Assembly: GCA_902729315.2 (NCBI GenBank)
Contig: LR746274.1
Coordinates: 8,140,537-8,204,536, forward strand
Source: Spirodela intermedia
Lineage: Eukaryota > Streptophyta > Magnoliopsida > Alismatales > Araceae
Direction: 5' to 3'
DNA: 64,000 nucleotides
The notes beneath the pieces are model-generated. The model had not been told where the DNA came from. It saw only the letters and a program-made list of their open reading frames with translations, and ran no database searches. This document shows, in pieces, positions 43,971 through 56,021 of the stretch. Position 1 is the first letter of the stretch. The number at the start of each line of letters is the position of its first letter. Position numbers and translations under genes: made by a program.

Positions 43971-45578
43971 ACACGTTTTGTGCATGCAAATGTTATGCAC
44001 ATATGAACATATGTTGCATGCCCACGTACATCCTTTGTATATGCAGGGGCAAGCCTAAAACCAGTGTGCTGACCACAATAGTAATAGACATCATATGCTC
44101 ATTCACTCATAAGCTAAATCTTTGTGAGAAGCCTTTCCCTTGTTGAGATATGGTGACAAAGGTCTATTCTCCCCTCATCAAACTGTCTTGCAGCTACAGG
44201 GGCAATAACATCTCCAGGTCTTACTATGTGCCCTTTACTTTTATCACAAAGTATTGCTTCAATCCTCTTACAGGAAGAACATCACGCAACTAGGAAAAAA
44301 CATTAACATGATCTCCTAACAAGAAATCTATACCTAGGATTAAGTTCAAGTCATCTGTTAGTGGGATCAGAAAATTCATCATTATATTTCACATTTTGAC
44401 CTCTAGTTGGGCTTCCCATATGGCATCAATCAAGTGACATGTAGCTAAGTGGATGGTTCTGATTTTGTATTCACCAAGTGATAGTACTAGGACTAACTTT
44501 GATGTGTTTTTCTCTGGAATAAAATTGTGGGATGTCCCATGATTAGGCGGCCATTGATATTGCCTCAAGGTGGATGAGCCTCAACTCACTTGCCTTGTTT
44601 GATTCTGATGGCAACTACAAGGCACCCATTTGTTGAAGGGAATACAATATTGGGTGACTGTCGCCCGTTGGTGCTTCCTGTGCCAATAAAGTATTTATGA
44701 TTCCTTTTCCCACCCAAGCTGGGCAATAGTTTTCTCGGTTGTCCCATATTTATGTAACATCTGCTCTTATGTGATATGTCATGTTGCACCACTACATGAT
44801 CTAGAGGCCTCCTTGGCCTTGCTCATTATTCTGCATGCCGCCACCACCATGGGCTTTCCCACACTTTGTTGTGACTACCATTATTTGCGACTACCATGTT
44901 ATGACCTTTTATGGTGTTGTCCTAGTGCTAGGCATCAGCATCAAAACCTATTCAGCTAAAACTCCTGTAATCCACTAGTGTATCGTCAATTGCTATCGCT
45001 GACTACATGTATCAAGCACCCTAATCCCACAAGTTTGCCATCACCCAATGTTGGAGACATTATTGATTAAAACGAGTTTCTCATTCATTTTCCTCATGAA
45101 ATTCTCCCAATTGTTGACAAGGGGCTTGGCATGATTCTCCAGCTTCATATGAAAGTAACATACTTGTTGTCATGATCTTCTCCAATACATTGTTGTTCTA
45201 TTCTGCATTGTCCAAAAGTAGTGGTCGATGTCCCATAGGAAATTATCAATTTCTTATGCATTGCATACTCTTGGAAACTCCTCTAACTTTGGGACCTTTT
45301 GGCATGCTGTCCCATTCGCTAGTGGCAGGCTCGTCTATATGCGCTTCAATAGTGCAACATCATCAACGAGAGTTCAACACCTCATGCATATCCAAGGCAT
45401 CTACTTAATTTGCCCATGAGACACTGGTGCAAGTGACAGCCCCACGAGTAGTGGGGCCCAGGTCATTCAAGTGTTCCTCTATGACTTGATGATAGGCCTC
45501 TAGGACAATGAGATCCACTCTTCTGGTCAAACGATTAACTGTCCATGCTATCACTCTCAACTGTCATCCTTATCATAA

Positions 45579-45589
45579 CTATGATACCA
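45579..45589 (-). other. Retrotransposon primer-binding site (initiator tRNA-Met type)
   Basis: On the minus strand the sequence reads TGGTATCATAG, close to the canonical TGGTATCAGAGC complementary to the 3' end of initiator tRNA-Met. It lies three bases inside the putative LTR end (CA at 45593-45594 on the minus strand) and upstream of the gag remnant. Confidence 0.75.
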
Positions 45590-45592
45590 AAT

Positions 45593-45950
45593 TGTTAGTA
45601 GGATCTGATAAGTCTACCTACTCTCTTCCCTCATGCAAGCCTTGACTGTTGCTCGACCAACTTTGAGTAACATCACTACAGAGAAGAAACACCCCAAGAA
45701 CTCACTATGGTGTGAAGTCTCATCTCTTAGGATTGTACACTATGGATAGAAACTCCTTCACTCAGTTGAGGATGCCCCGCTTCTTATGATCGATGCCTTT
45801 TATATCTTTTTACCTTGAGGAAAAGAATAAGGTTTGGTATTATGGCTAAGATCTAATCTTTTACTAAAAGTAATCACTATTTGACTGGAAAACTCCAAAA
45901 CCTTATAAATAGGTATATCACTGAAAAATCACCACGAAAAGCTAACTAGG
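45593..45950 (-). mobile_element. 5' LTR of the Ty3/gypsy remnant (outer end approximate)
   Basis: It abuts the primer-binding site and ends in CA on the minus strand. Similar sequence occurs at 34257 onward. A TATA-like TATTTATAAGG on the minus strand is near 45904-45914. The outer boundary is uncertain because similarity to the other LTR fades. The LTR sits only about 200 bp beyond the stop codon of the minus-strand RSS3-like gene. Confidence 0.55.
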
Positions 45951-46160
45951 TAGTCCTTGTGTTCACCGAAAGTAACCCGTCCGCTTGATGGGCGACGGTT
46001 AAAAGTCCCACCCACACGGACTTTTTCAGCACGCGGTTAACCTGACAGCTAAAGTCAGAGTACCTTCTCGATGTGACTTTGAGGAGAAGCCGCTCTGAGT
46101 ATCCTGCGATGGAAGGTCAAGTTACCGAACGCTCATGCTCGTCACTGCTGTGGGCTCAGC

Positions 46161-46804
46161 TTATTCGTGGTGCTCTCGGCCCTGATCCTGAAGCTCTGCA
46201 AGTTCATACCTCTGAGGTGGTGAGCTTCAGAGATCTCAAAGCGATGAGAGTTGGGGGCAGTTTAGGGAGGAGAGGAGGTGCGTTTACCGCCGAGGACGAC
46301 GCGGTGATGCGACGTGCCCGCCGCCTTGGTCCCCAGAGCGTCGCCAGTAGCGCCGCCGCCGAAGAGGAGCTCGGCGTCGTCCGCCCTGGCGGTGAGGGCA
46401 TTGAAGAAGGAGAGTCCGGTGGGCCACTTTATGTCGGGGTCGTCCACCTGGCAGCCGTCGGAGAAGCCCACGTGGAAGGCGGCGGGGGCGAGTGGGCGGG
46501 TGGGCCAGTTGAAGTGGGGAGCGGCGGCGGCGGCGGCGGCGGCGGCGGCTGCGGCGGTGGTGGCGGCGGCGGGGGTGGAGGAAGAGGAGGAGGAGGAGGA
46601 GAAGATGGTGGAGAAGTAGTAACCGGACTGGTAGCCGAGGGACTCGAAGGTGTGCCTCATCCTCAGCACGAAGTGCAGGTCTTCGGGTATCTAACACGGG
46701 CAGAGCGAGTTGTCAGTCAGATGAGAGTACAAGTATCTAGATTGCGGCAGATGTACGTATATCTAGCAAGAGAGAGAGAGATGGATCAATGTAGATAGAG
46801 ATAT

Positions 46805-46856
<52 letters not shown>

Positions 46857-49697
46857 CTGTATTGAATTAATCACAAGGAGCAAATCTTGAAACCATTACT
46901 TCCACACTAATAGGCACGGAACCCAAGAATGGTGGTTCTAAAATTGATGAGGTCGCTCTACTCGGACTGCAATGGTTAAAATGGAGTATGACTCTGATTA
47001 GTCACCCTTTCTGATTGCTGATGTGTAGCCATTTAAGCAGGATACGTTTTGGTAAACAATACAACGTAGTGATAGAAAGTAGATCCTGAAGGTCTCCAGA
47101 ATAGTTGGGACTCAAAACTCGACATCAACTCAGAATTGTGCCCACCTGGGAATCATTCCTACCTTGAGAGAGAAAGATGCAAAGATCTATGTATAAATAT
47201 ATTAAGAGAGAGGGAGAGAGATAATGATAGGTAACTGGAGAGCGAGTGAGAAGAGGGTGTGGGTGGGAGAGAGATGGACGGAGATCAAGTGAAAGAGACA
47301 TATATGTCCAAATATAACAAATACACCTAGCGGGAGAGAGAGAGAGAGAGGATACTGTATACTCTGCAAGTATACAATATAAATAGAGCTGTCCAACCCA
47401 GAAACGAAAAAAAATTAGAGCATTAGCGTTCTTTGAATTCGCTTGGATGTTGCACTCGAAGATCGAGTAGGAAATAAGCTCATATATTTTAATCGATGTG
47501 GGACAGTTTTAAAGAGAGCGAGAGAGAGAGAGGGAGAGAGAGTGGTGGATAAAGAGATTTCAAGAGAGAAACGGAAGAGACGGGTGAGTAGAGAGAGATA
47601 TACAGGCTAAGAGAGAGCGAGAGGGAGAGGGAGGATATCGCGTGCGTGAAAGATAAGATATATAGTGGAAGGAAGAGAGAGAGAGTGCCATACAATCTTG
47701 CAAGAGCCGAGCTGTAGGAGGCCATGGCCGGCTTGGATGACAGCAATCGTCTGCGAAAAGGCAGCGGCATGCAGTGGCTAAGCAACAACGATTAGAAACG
47801 ACAAAGCAATCGACTGACGGGCTTCCCCTTTTCTTACCTGGATTCCTGAGGCAAACTGATCCGTCCACTCCGGGGGAAGCTGAAGATAGAGAGAGAGAAA
47901 GAGAGAGATAGAGAGAGATAAGATAGGGGCCGTATTCATCTCTATCGCATCTGAAACAGTAAACGGAAGAAGACGCATCGGCTTCTCCTGCTTCGTGAGG
48001 ATTTTTACACGACGATGAAACAATCCTCTATCTCTACCTCTACCTCTACCTCTCCTCTCTCTCCCTCTTTATTTCCGCCCGCTCTGTGGTAAAGCATCAT
48101 CACCACACACATCACCTAGCCCTTTTCTCTCTTTCTCCCTCTTCTATCTTCCGAACTTAGGTTGTCTTTCTCAGGCCACATCCTCTCTGTCCCGCATCTT
48201 ACGCTCTTTGTCTCCCTCATTCTCCAGCTCCATCTCTGTCGCTTCCCCCATCTCCGTTATATCGTTCGCCATATCGTTACCTCCTTCCTCCTCTCTTCCT
48301 CCAATTTACTCTTGTTACGTAGTCGTAGGCAAGAGTCTATCCGGACGGGAAATAAGATCTAACAAACAAGAGCGAGAGAGCTAGAGAGAGAGAGAGGGAG
48401 AGAGAAAGCGAGATAGAGAGAGAGCGAGCGGGAGAGAGAGAGAAAGGGAGAGGCGACGTACGGCGTCAAAGGAACTCTGCCAGTAGTTGGCGACGTTGGG
48501 CTCGCAGTCGGAGGAAAACGAAGCTGAAGGTTGCTTGAAAACCCACTTGTGACACTTATCCGAAGCCACCTTCCCCATTAACCTGTCCACATCACACATC
48601 ACATCACATCAAGTCACTGCCGAGAATCGTCAATCCAAACGAACTAATGAAACCCAATATGTAATGTAAATACTAATTAAATATTCACTTCAATAATGTA
48701 ATGTAATTGTGGATTACCAGCAATGATGATTATTCAATGATAAGATTACCATTTGTGAAAGTATGGATCAGGCAAGAATTTGCCCCGAGGAATTCGTTGA
48801 AACAAAATAATGATGTGAGAACACAATTTCTACATTTTCAGAAAAATAAAAATTATAAGAATTTTAAAATATACATATAATTAGATTTTATTAGGGTTCC
48901 ACTTATTACTAATTCAGACAGAACTCTAGCCCACGAAGAAAATTTCTGATGGGACGGTCCTACACAATTCAAGAAGGCCAACCCACGGGTCTGTCCTATT
49001 TGGCTTGGTTTGGACTATCTATTGAGGAGAAAATCAAACTCTTAAATAAAGCATCATTGATTATTAATCCTACACATCGTAGCTTGGTGGACCGCCGCAT
49101 CATGACCCACTAGGTCCCCACATAGCGATGATGTGCGCAAGCCACTTGAACTGGTCTCCAACTTCAGTGAATTTCACTCTTCAGCTAAGTATAGAAAATC
49201 TAGGAGACCCATTGCCCACCATTTATGAATCAGCTGAATTGTGAGCGGGCATTGATACCCATTAAGAGCATGAGATGAGAATAAAATCATATCTAAGTGA
49301 TGAATTAGAAAGTCGCAATCAAAATATACGAGAATATTAATTATGGCACAGAGACAAAAAGGTATTTTTTTCATAATTTCTCTATCACTAGACTAGTTTG
49401 ATATGTCATAGGATTAAAGTTTTGTATTAAATTTAATTTCATATACTTTGGGTGGCATTATATTTGTCTGATATCGATTTCTCTAAAAGGAAAAACGAAG
49501 GGCAAGACGTACCCAGCGCACCCACCCTTCTCCGTAGTTGTAGAGCTGAATCGACATTTTACTGAAGGCTTTCCTCACTGGGTCCTCCCCCCCGTCCCCC
49601 TCCCCCGCCCTCGTCCGGCAGTATCCGTCCTCCCACATCAGCATCCTACACCGACGCCCGCGGAGGAGAGAGAATCAGAAGAGGATAAGAGAGAGAG

Positions 49698-49733
<36 letters not shown>

Positions 49734-50081
49734 ATCCAAGGGAAGAGAAGGGAAGGGAACTCACAGGCTGCCATTGTCGTCGCCGACCTTGCATCCGTTG
49801 CCTCCTCGGCATCTTCTGCAGAAGGGAGAACGAAAGCCGCAGTAAACACGAGTGAGGAAGAGAGAGAGGACACAGGAGGTATAGCAAGAGCGAGAAAGAG
49901 CGAAGGGTGGGTACGGGCGGGGGCGGATGGTCCAGAAGACGGAGTAAGTCCAGTCGGAGTTGCGGCAGACGTTCCTCAGCGCCTCGTGCAGCGCCACCAT
50001 CCCCATCGCCTCCTTGTTCCGTCCACCTTCCCCAACTCCGCCGCCTGCTGCCGCGTCTTGCAGCTCCGCGGAACCTCCCAT
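46161..50081 (-). CDS. RSS3-like: RSS3-like protein with bHLH-MYC_N domain, paralogue A
   Basis: Exons on the minus strand in order: 50081-49915, 49815-49765, 49645-49526, 48582-48462, 47879-47838, 47750-47694, 46690-46288, 46195-46161. They give 996 nt, one open frame of 331 aa plus TAA, with GT-AG introns. The bHLH-MYC_N domain spans about residues 26-215: MVALHEALRNVC, DWTYSVFWTIRPRP, LMLMWEDGYC, YNYGEGLMGKVASDKCHKW, LPPEWTDQFASGIQ, TIAVIQAGHGLLQLGSCKI, and EDLHFVLRMRHTFESLGY. A linker with eight Ser and twelve consecutive Ala follows, then KWPTGLSFFNALTARADDAE. There is no basic helix-loop-helix. Rice RSS3 is a nuclear protein that bridges JAZ repressors and class-C bHLH factors to tune jasmonate responses and root growth under salt (family knowledge). 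The shortest exon is the last (11 codons); its frame is conserved in paralogue B, which supports it. The neighbouring 3' side is a retrotransposon LTR. Confidence 0.88.
46518..46562. repeat. GCN trinucleotide repeat encoding polyalanine in RSS3-like A
   Basis: A (GGC)n-type run on the + strand. On the coding strand it reads mostly as Ala codons within exon 7. An adjacent GGA/GGAG-rich stretch (about 46577-46600) encodes the Ser run. Paralogue B has a shorter Ala run interrupted by Arg. Confidence 0.85.
46807..46852. repeat. (GA)n microsatellite in intron 6 of RSS3-like A
   Basis: Near-perfect GA run on the + strand, CT on the transcribed sense. Other CT-sense runs of this gene lie at about 47511-47541 (intron 6), 48378-48450 (intron 4) and 49695-49729 (intron 2). 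Confidence 0.9.
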
Positions 50082-50087
50082 GATAAA

Positions 50088-50122
<35 letters not shown>

Positions 50123-50650
50123 CTCCCTCGGTCCTACTTTTCTCTCTACTCTCTCTGTCTATATCTGTCTCCTTCCCGCTCTTGGAACCCTTTTCCTTTT
50201 CTCTATAAAAAAACTGGTGCATACCTCCACCATTATTCAAACAGGCGATTCTGCCATATCTTCCCTCTCTCTCTCAAGTCTTGCTCGCCAGCCCTGCCTG
50301 ACGGTGTTCTGGCGGAGCAGGGTAGCCCCGCCCAGGCAGCAGCAGACGCCGGCGGAGAGCCGCTGCCAGAGACCGAGAAATAGATAGCCACCGCCGCCGC
50401 CGCCGCCTCTCCGAGGAGCCCCCGGCATAGCCAACACAGTTGCAGAGTCACCTCCCTACTCTCTCCCACTTTGGATCTCCAGGCACCCCTGACGAGACAG
50501 ACAGAAACAGTAGGGTTAAAGCCAAAAGTTATCAGAGCAGAGAGAGAAAGAGTGCGGTCAAAATATACAGTCTGAAAGAGAGAGACACAGGCAGACAAAG
50601 TGTCCGAGTGTGTGATGTAGCAAGAGAGAGAAAGAGAGAGAGATGAGCGT
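50082..50650 (-). promoter_or_regulatory. Leader/upstream region of RSS3-like A with CT repeats
   Basis: A (CT)n run on the + strand at 50093-50119 lies just upstream of the ATG. Beyond it, 50200-50440 is homologous in reverse to 55260-55520 upstream of paralogue B, with shared TCGCCT(G/C)TTTGAATAAT followed by a GGTATGC/AGTATGC segment. This shows that the leader was part of the duplicated unit. Several short upstream open frames exist, but no ATG is conserved between the two leaders. Confidence 0.55.
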
Positions 50651-53600
50651 CTGGAGTGGGAGGGAGAAGAGAGAGAAAGTGTGTGTTTATGTGATAGAGA
50701 GATTATATGCGTCAGAAAGAGAGAGAGAGAGAGAGTTGAACACTGGGTACGTAGGAGGTACTAGCACGGAGGAGAGGACGACAACCTCGCAAAGGGATCT
50801 TACGCATGAGGTAGATGGTCTGACCCTACCCAATGATATCTCGCCACGTGGGATTAACATATTAAACAAGCTGAAAGAGGTCAGTCCGCACATGGGATAT
50901 GGGCTGAGGAGCGGGCTTTCCGTTATGGCTGAGATTTCACGCGATTGAATGACCTGCTTACGTACTTAAATGTGCCGCCTTTGTCCGCAACACGTGTGGG
51001 TCTACCCCCAGGGGCGAGGTCGAGAGGGAATGAAGGCAAGAGGCCTCTGCTCCGACGGGGGTTCACATTTCCGCCATATAAAATGTACATGACGATACCA
51101 TGGTGAATAGGGAACGACAATGGTTAAATTTTTAGATTTTTCATGAAATATAATTGTTCCGATAAATTTAAATCCTTTGAATCCAAAATGAGATAATTTA
51201 CTAGTCCATTTTGTTTCTGCTTATCATTCATGTCTCTCACACAATAAATGTGACGCAGTAAATGTAAAATCCAAGTAACTAGGGATTGCTTCCATGATAG
51301 TGTCAAATCATTTAACATAAATTATCATTCTGCTAATTTATGTTCACATTTAACATAAATGGATTAATGGTTTGTGAATTATAATTAGAGGAATAGTTAT
51401 GCAAGGAGAAACCAATGAACTATTTAATGGGAAAAAATATAATAATCAGGGTTTTGAAGAAATAATTTGGCATTCTAACTTTTTTCATATAAAGATCAAT
51501 TTTGCATGATTTTTTTCGTATTTTCTTCGGTACTTGTGTATGCACACGTTTTCTGGAAAGATTATAATAAATCTAGCCATGGTTGACTGGTTTCAAAACC
51601 CCAAAAAGCCGTGAATTTGCTTTTTCTTGTGTCATATATTTCTTCTGTGACAGACTACAATCTGTTATAGTTTCTTTATTTTCAGTATTCCCCAAATAAG
51701 ACTGTGTACTTGAATATCGCAGGCAGCTAGAGATTTGAAAGGGAATACGACATTCATAGGTAGTTAGTATCTATTTTTTGGAGAAGGTTGCGCAAATGAG
51801 AGCTGCATGGGTGATTAAAGGTAAATGCTGTCAGTATATTTAATTTTATAATTATTTTTCTTAATTGGGTAGTTTACTGTTTGTGCATTAAGGGAATATC
51901 TATATCTCCTTGACCAATGTATGAATGATCTTTTTGACCATTTGATACGTAGGAAAGCTAAAATGGGGTTAAGATAATTAAAAAAGAAGATATTGATGAT
52001 ATTGTAAAGTACATGAGTGATTAAACTCATTTGGTTCAGGACCTTCTCCCTAGAATTGCTAGTTTCCATAGTGGGATCAAACAATTCTATGTACCACGGT
52101 TTTGAATACCCCCAAGTCAATGGAGATTAAATAGCTTCACAACATGTTATTACCTTTCTTTCATTTATCACTGTCATGTTGTGCCGACACTTCAATATTG
52201 ATGATACCTTGTTGTTTTGCCCTTGACATGTTCACTTATTATTTCTATTATCATCGTAATATTACCCTTGATACATTTGAATTAATTTTGCCACAAAACC
52301 TACACTTGTAGGATCTTGAAATTTAACTATCTATAGAATGCAATAAATGGATTTTTTCTCAAATATGAGGTAAGTTTATTTTTAGTTTTGAATATTTTAA
52401 CATTTGAATTTGTATGTTTTCATGGTCATGGATATTTTCCTTGGTATATGAAAATGGCAATGTATACCACATTCAATTAACATTGAGAAATTATTAAATC
52501 CTAAAGTGTTAAAATCTGATATTCCCAAAGTTTAGGTCCGAAAATTCATCCTCCCTTAAAATAAAACTCCTTGAGATCTACACTAAGTCTCCTAGATAGT
52601 ACTAGTTAGCACTAAATGAGTTATAACTGAACACTAGTAAAAGGTAAAGTCTTGCCTCATAGTAGGATAGATATATAGAACATCCAAAAGGGTAGTTGTT
52701 ACAAATTTCTTGAAATGGATATGAAATCATTAAAGTAACCAAGTTATTGACTGAAGATAATGAAGAGAGTGAGAGGCAGAGAGAGACAAAGAGAGGGATA
52801 GAGAGAGAAAGAGAGTAAATTTTTCATTATTTTTGTTCATTCATGAAGTTATCACTTATTTAGATAAAAATTCTTTATAGAATATAGAAATAAGGTATAT
52901 ATAAAAAATAATCTTAGAAAGATTGATTCATTGTCTTTAATAGCTTAATTATTACTATTCTCTCTTTTTTAATTTATTTATAAAATGGCTAATATTTTTA
53001 CCAAGTTTGGATACTTGTATCTATTGGCTCTATGTTACTACAAAAGGGCCTAATAATTTCTAAAAAGGATTTGAACCTCACAAAGTAGAACTAAGAATCC
53101 AGAATTTTCCATTTTGATGTTAAAAATGTCAGCATATTAACGATAGGCACTAATAAAAACATTCACACTGATTTTTCTGAAAACTAATCAACACTCCTAT
53201 AGTTGGAAGAGACTAAATAGTTAATGTGGTAAAGCCATATATTGATAAACATATTTTCACCTTGTTCATACAAAATCAAAATAAAATTCGTGTAACATTT
53301 GAACGATTTTTCATGAGAGCTAAAATAGATCAAATAAAATTTTAGAATATCTTAAAATGGTATTGCTATGTACTCTATAAGATATTCTTATATAAATGGA
53401 TTTTCTTGTGGATTTGGATACACTTGAAATATAAAATAAATTAAAGTCAAAATCATTGTCCTCTACGAGGTCCAACAAGAAATTTTTGTACACTTATGGA
53501 CAAAATTTATTTGATCGATCTTGCTGTAAATTTATTTCACTTTCAGAGTAGCAACAATTTATTTTAAACTCCACAATGAGTTGATGCTTTAATGAATGAC

Positions 53601-55255
53601 ATGTAATATATCTCCTTACCACTTTCAGATATAGCTAGAAAGGAGCCTCTAATAAGACTTATCCAATTAGATTGTGATAAGTTGTTCCTTTGTCGAATTA
53701 GGTTCATAAATACAATTTTTTTTGAAGAAGTACATTAATCTCATGGTTACATGTCAAACTTATGTTAATTTTTGTAATGTAAGAGCTTCCTAGTTCTTGA
53801 GCAAGCCCAAGACTTTTGATAGGTTGCTAAAAAATTCCCAAACGTTCTAATTAATTGTTTCACACTAGCAAAGTTTTCTCAATCGTGTCACAAGCAGCCT
53901 ATCATTCTGCTAAGGATACGGAAATGTCAGCTATAAGTTATCTATGACCCCACTTAAAAGGCAAAACACATTTGCATATTTCCAAGAATGCATATTGACC
54001 TGAATTTTGCTTCTAGTTTTATGCTATAAATTTGATGTGTGAACAAGAGAAATTGAGTTGTCTACATCTTGCCTTAAATGATTAGATTTATGAATAACAT
54101 TCTTGTTGTGTATTTTCATTCATGTTCTATGAAGGTACAAAAATTGAATATAACGAATTTGGCTTCATTTTTTGTGTAATAACCCAATCATTAGCTACAG
54201 ATGTCCACTAGTAGTGAGATGAAGTTAAAACTCTTTTTGTCAATGTTCACCAGCAAGCTTATTCCATGTTCCTTAACATTTTCTATTATCATACTTAAAT
54301 GTGTAGTTTTAGTCACATTCAAAATCACATCTAATGTTTTTCTTCTTATCCATTGGTAAACCGAAGTATTTGTTGTTCATTTGCTTCTCAAATTAGGTAT
54401 AAAATAAATGAAAATTTGAAACAGAGGATGTTTATAATCAATTTAGAGATTATGCATGGACAGTGAGGTTTTAAAGATTAGGGTGTATGAGTTATGTAAT
54501 GAATTGCCTTAGGCCGCTAGAAAAGATTTTAGATTTTATTTCTACACATTTAACAATGCAAGGAAATCCTTACCAGATTTCAATGAATAATCGGCTGGGC
54601 CTCCCCACCTTCCCATAATTAATTTTCTTGGAATCCTTATGTTTACGAAGAAATCAATTTAGAGATATGTGGAAAATGCTTTCTCGACTATGTCTCTTGC
54701 TCTATATTTCATACATTCTGTACATAAGGTAAAGAGATTCCAAAATATTGTCAGACCTGGGGGGTGGGAAAGAAAAAAGACTTCACCGTCGAAGGTGACT
54801 CGTCAAAAATCTGAGCGACAACAGCAGAAGATGACATGGTTAATCATCGGATAATTTCCTCTCACTCAAACTCTTTAACGCCTGTTCTTTTACCCGGGTA
54901 GGTGATCCGCGCTTCGCACGTGGGAGTCCCCCCGTTCCGGGTGCAAGAGATTCCATAACCAGTTTTTTAGGGCGACTCTGTCCTGGGAAATGGTAGCTGT
55001 GAACGCATTTCTGTGAGATTAGGAGAGGTATTTTAAAACCCATGTCACAGAGCATCAACGTTAAACAATGTATCGGAAGGCGTGGAATCCCGAAGGCAGC
55101 GGGAGTCCCCGGAAGTCGACAGAGAGAAACCCACACCCGTCGTCTCCCTCTTACTCGCGGTGGCGGCCTTTTGTTTCTGACCCCACTCTTTCTGTCTCTC
55201 TCTACAGGAGGATCCGGAGAGAGAGGGGAGAGCGAGAGAGAGATATAGAGAGAAA
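50651..55255. promoter_or_regulatory. Shared upstream intergenic region of the head-to-head RSS3-like pair, with G-boxes
   Basis: About 4.6 kb between the two leaders. CACGTG G-box cores occur at 50845-50850 and 50991-50996 (on A's side) and at 54917-54922 (on B's side). bHLH factors, including the MYC class, bind such sites (family knowledge). Any autoregulation is inference. The central part, about 51120-54600, is AT-rich, has only short or low-information open frames, and may be decayed transposon DNA; I could not assign a family. Confidence 0.45.
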
Positions 55256-55639
55256 GAAAGAGACCACTGGTTCTGTGTAGCATCTGCTGGGGCTCCTTGG
55301 TGGTGTGGTGGCTGCGGGGAGCGCTTTCTTGGTTTCCGATTGCTCTCCTCCGGCGCCTGCTGTTGTCTGCTGCAGTTGCAGGCGATCTTCAGGAGGATAC
55401 AAGCAAGGATAGAGGGAGAATCCCTAGTTTCCAGGCCGAGGAAATGGAGAGGGTGGGCACTGCAGGATCGCCTCTTTGAATAATTGTGGAAGTATGCTTA
55501 TGCAGCAGTTTTTTTACAGAAAAAAGCAAATGCGTGTGAAGAGAAGAAGGTAGATATAGAGAAAGGAGGAGGGGTTGGCGGGAGGTTTGGAAGAGAAGGC
55601 CAAGTGAGATAGGGAAACAGTGAAAGGAAAAAGTTGATC
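55256..55639 (+). promoter_or_regulatory. Leader region of RSS3-like B
   Basis: Homologous to the inverted 50082-50440 leader of paralogue A, including GATCGCCTCTTTGAATAATT near 55467. A purine-rich run precedes it (55214-55265). It contains a 60-codon open frame starting at 55297 that has no in-frame counterpart start in A, so a functional upstream ORF is not supported. Confidence 0.5.
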
Positions 55640-55981
55640 ATGGGAGGTTCGGGGGAGCTACAATCTGCGGCCGGGGGTGGCGTAGTGGGGGAAGGTGGAC
55701 GGAGCAAGGAGGCAATGGGGATGGTGGCGCTGCACGAGGCGCTGAGGAACGTCTGCCGCAACTTCGACTGGACTTACTCCGTCTTCTGGACCATCCGCCC
55801 CCGCCCGTACCCATGCCTCTCTCTCCCTCTCGTTCTTGTTCTCTCTCTCTCTCTTTCTTGCTCATGTTTTCTGCGGCTTCGTTCTTCCTTCTGCAGAAGG
55901 TGCCGAGGAGGCAACGGATGCAAGGTCGGCGACGACAATGGCAGCCTGTGAGTTCCCTTTCCTTCTCTCCCCTTGGATTTC

Positions 55982-56021
<40 letters not shown>

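Larger units (their letters stand above)
40800..45592 (-). pseudogene. Decayed Ty3/gypsy retrotransposon interior (gag-pro-RT-integrase remnants)
   Basis: Read on the minus strand, remnants appear in canonical order. Gag-like DNFLWDIDHYF is at 45211-45248. A degenerate zinc-knuckle-like region is around 44730. A retropepsin C-terminal motif LILGIDFL is near 44300-44345. Reverse transcriptase starts as ELLILGYITSFKAPHGT and LFQKRDGSL (about 42310-42390) and continues through IDLRS and a YFVDILVYN segment (42011-42062) where the catalytic YLDD-type motif is damaged. The post-RT LANYYIKLVQGYSW segment is at about 41720-41800, and an integrase-side fragment with TIDFIVGL is near 40880. Stops and frameshifts are frequent, so the element is dead. 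RNase H is not recognisable. The 41222-41640 stretch holds short internal duplications of CAGGATGAATCTCTAATAAG. This is a plant LTR retrotransposon relic, interrupted at about 42540-43970. Confidence 0.85.

Noticed and set aside
50233-50598. Upstream open frame (121 codons) in the leader of RSS3-like A, ending in RLFE, similar to the end of a frame in the B leader
   Set aside because: The B leader lacks an ATG in that frame, and internal similarity is poor at the amino-acid level. The shared part is explained by leader homology.
51815-54600. Possible Copia polyprotein remnant in the region between the RSS3-like genes
   Set aside because: Scattered peptides looked vaguely retroelement-like on the minus strand, but I could not find any diagnostic motif of integrase or reverse transcriptase in order.
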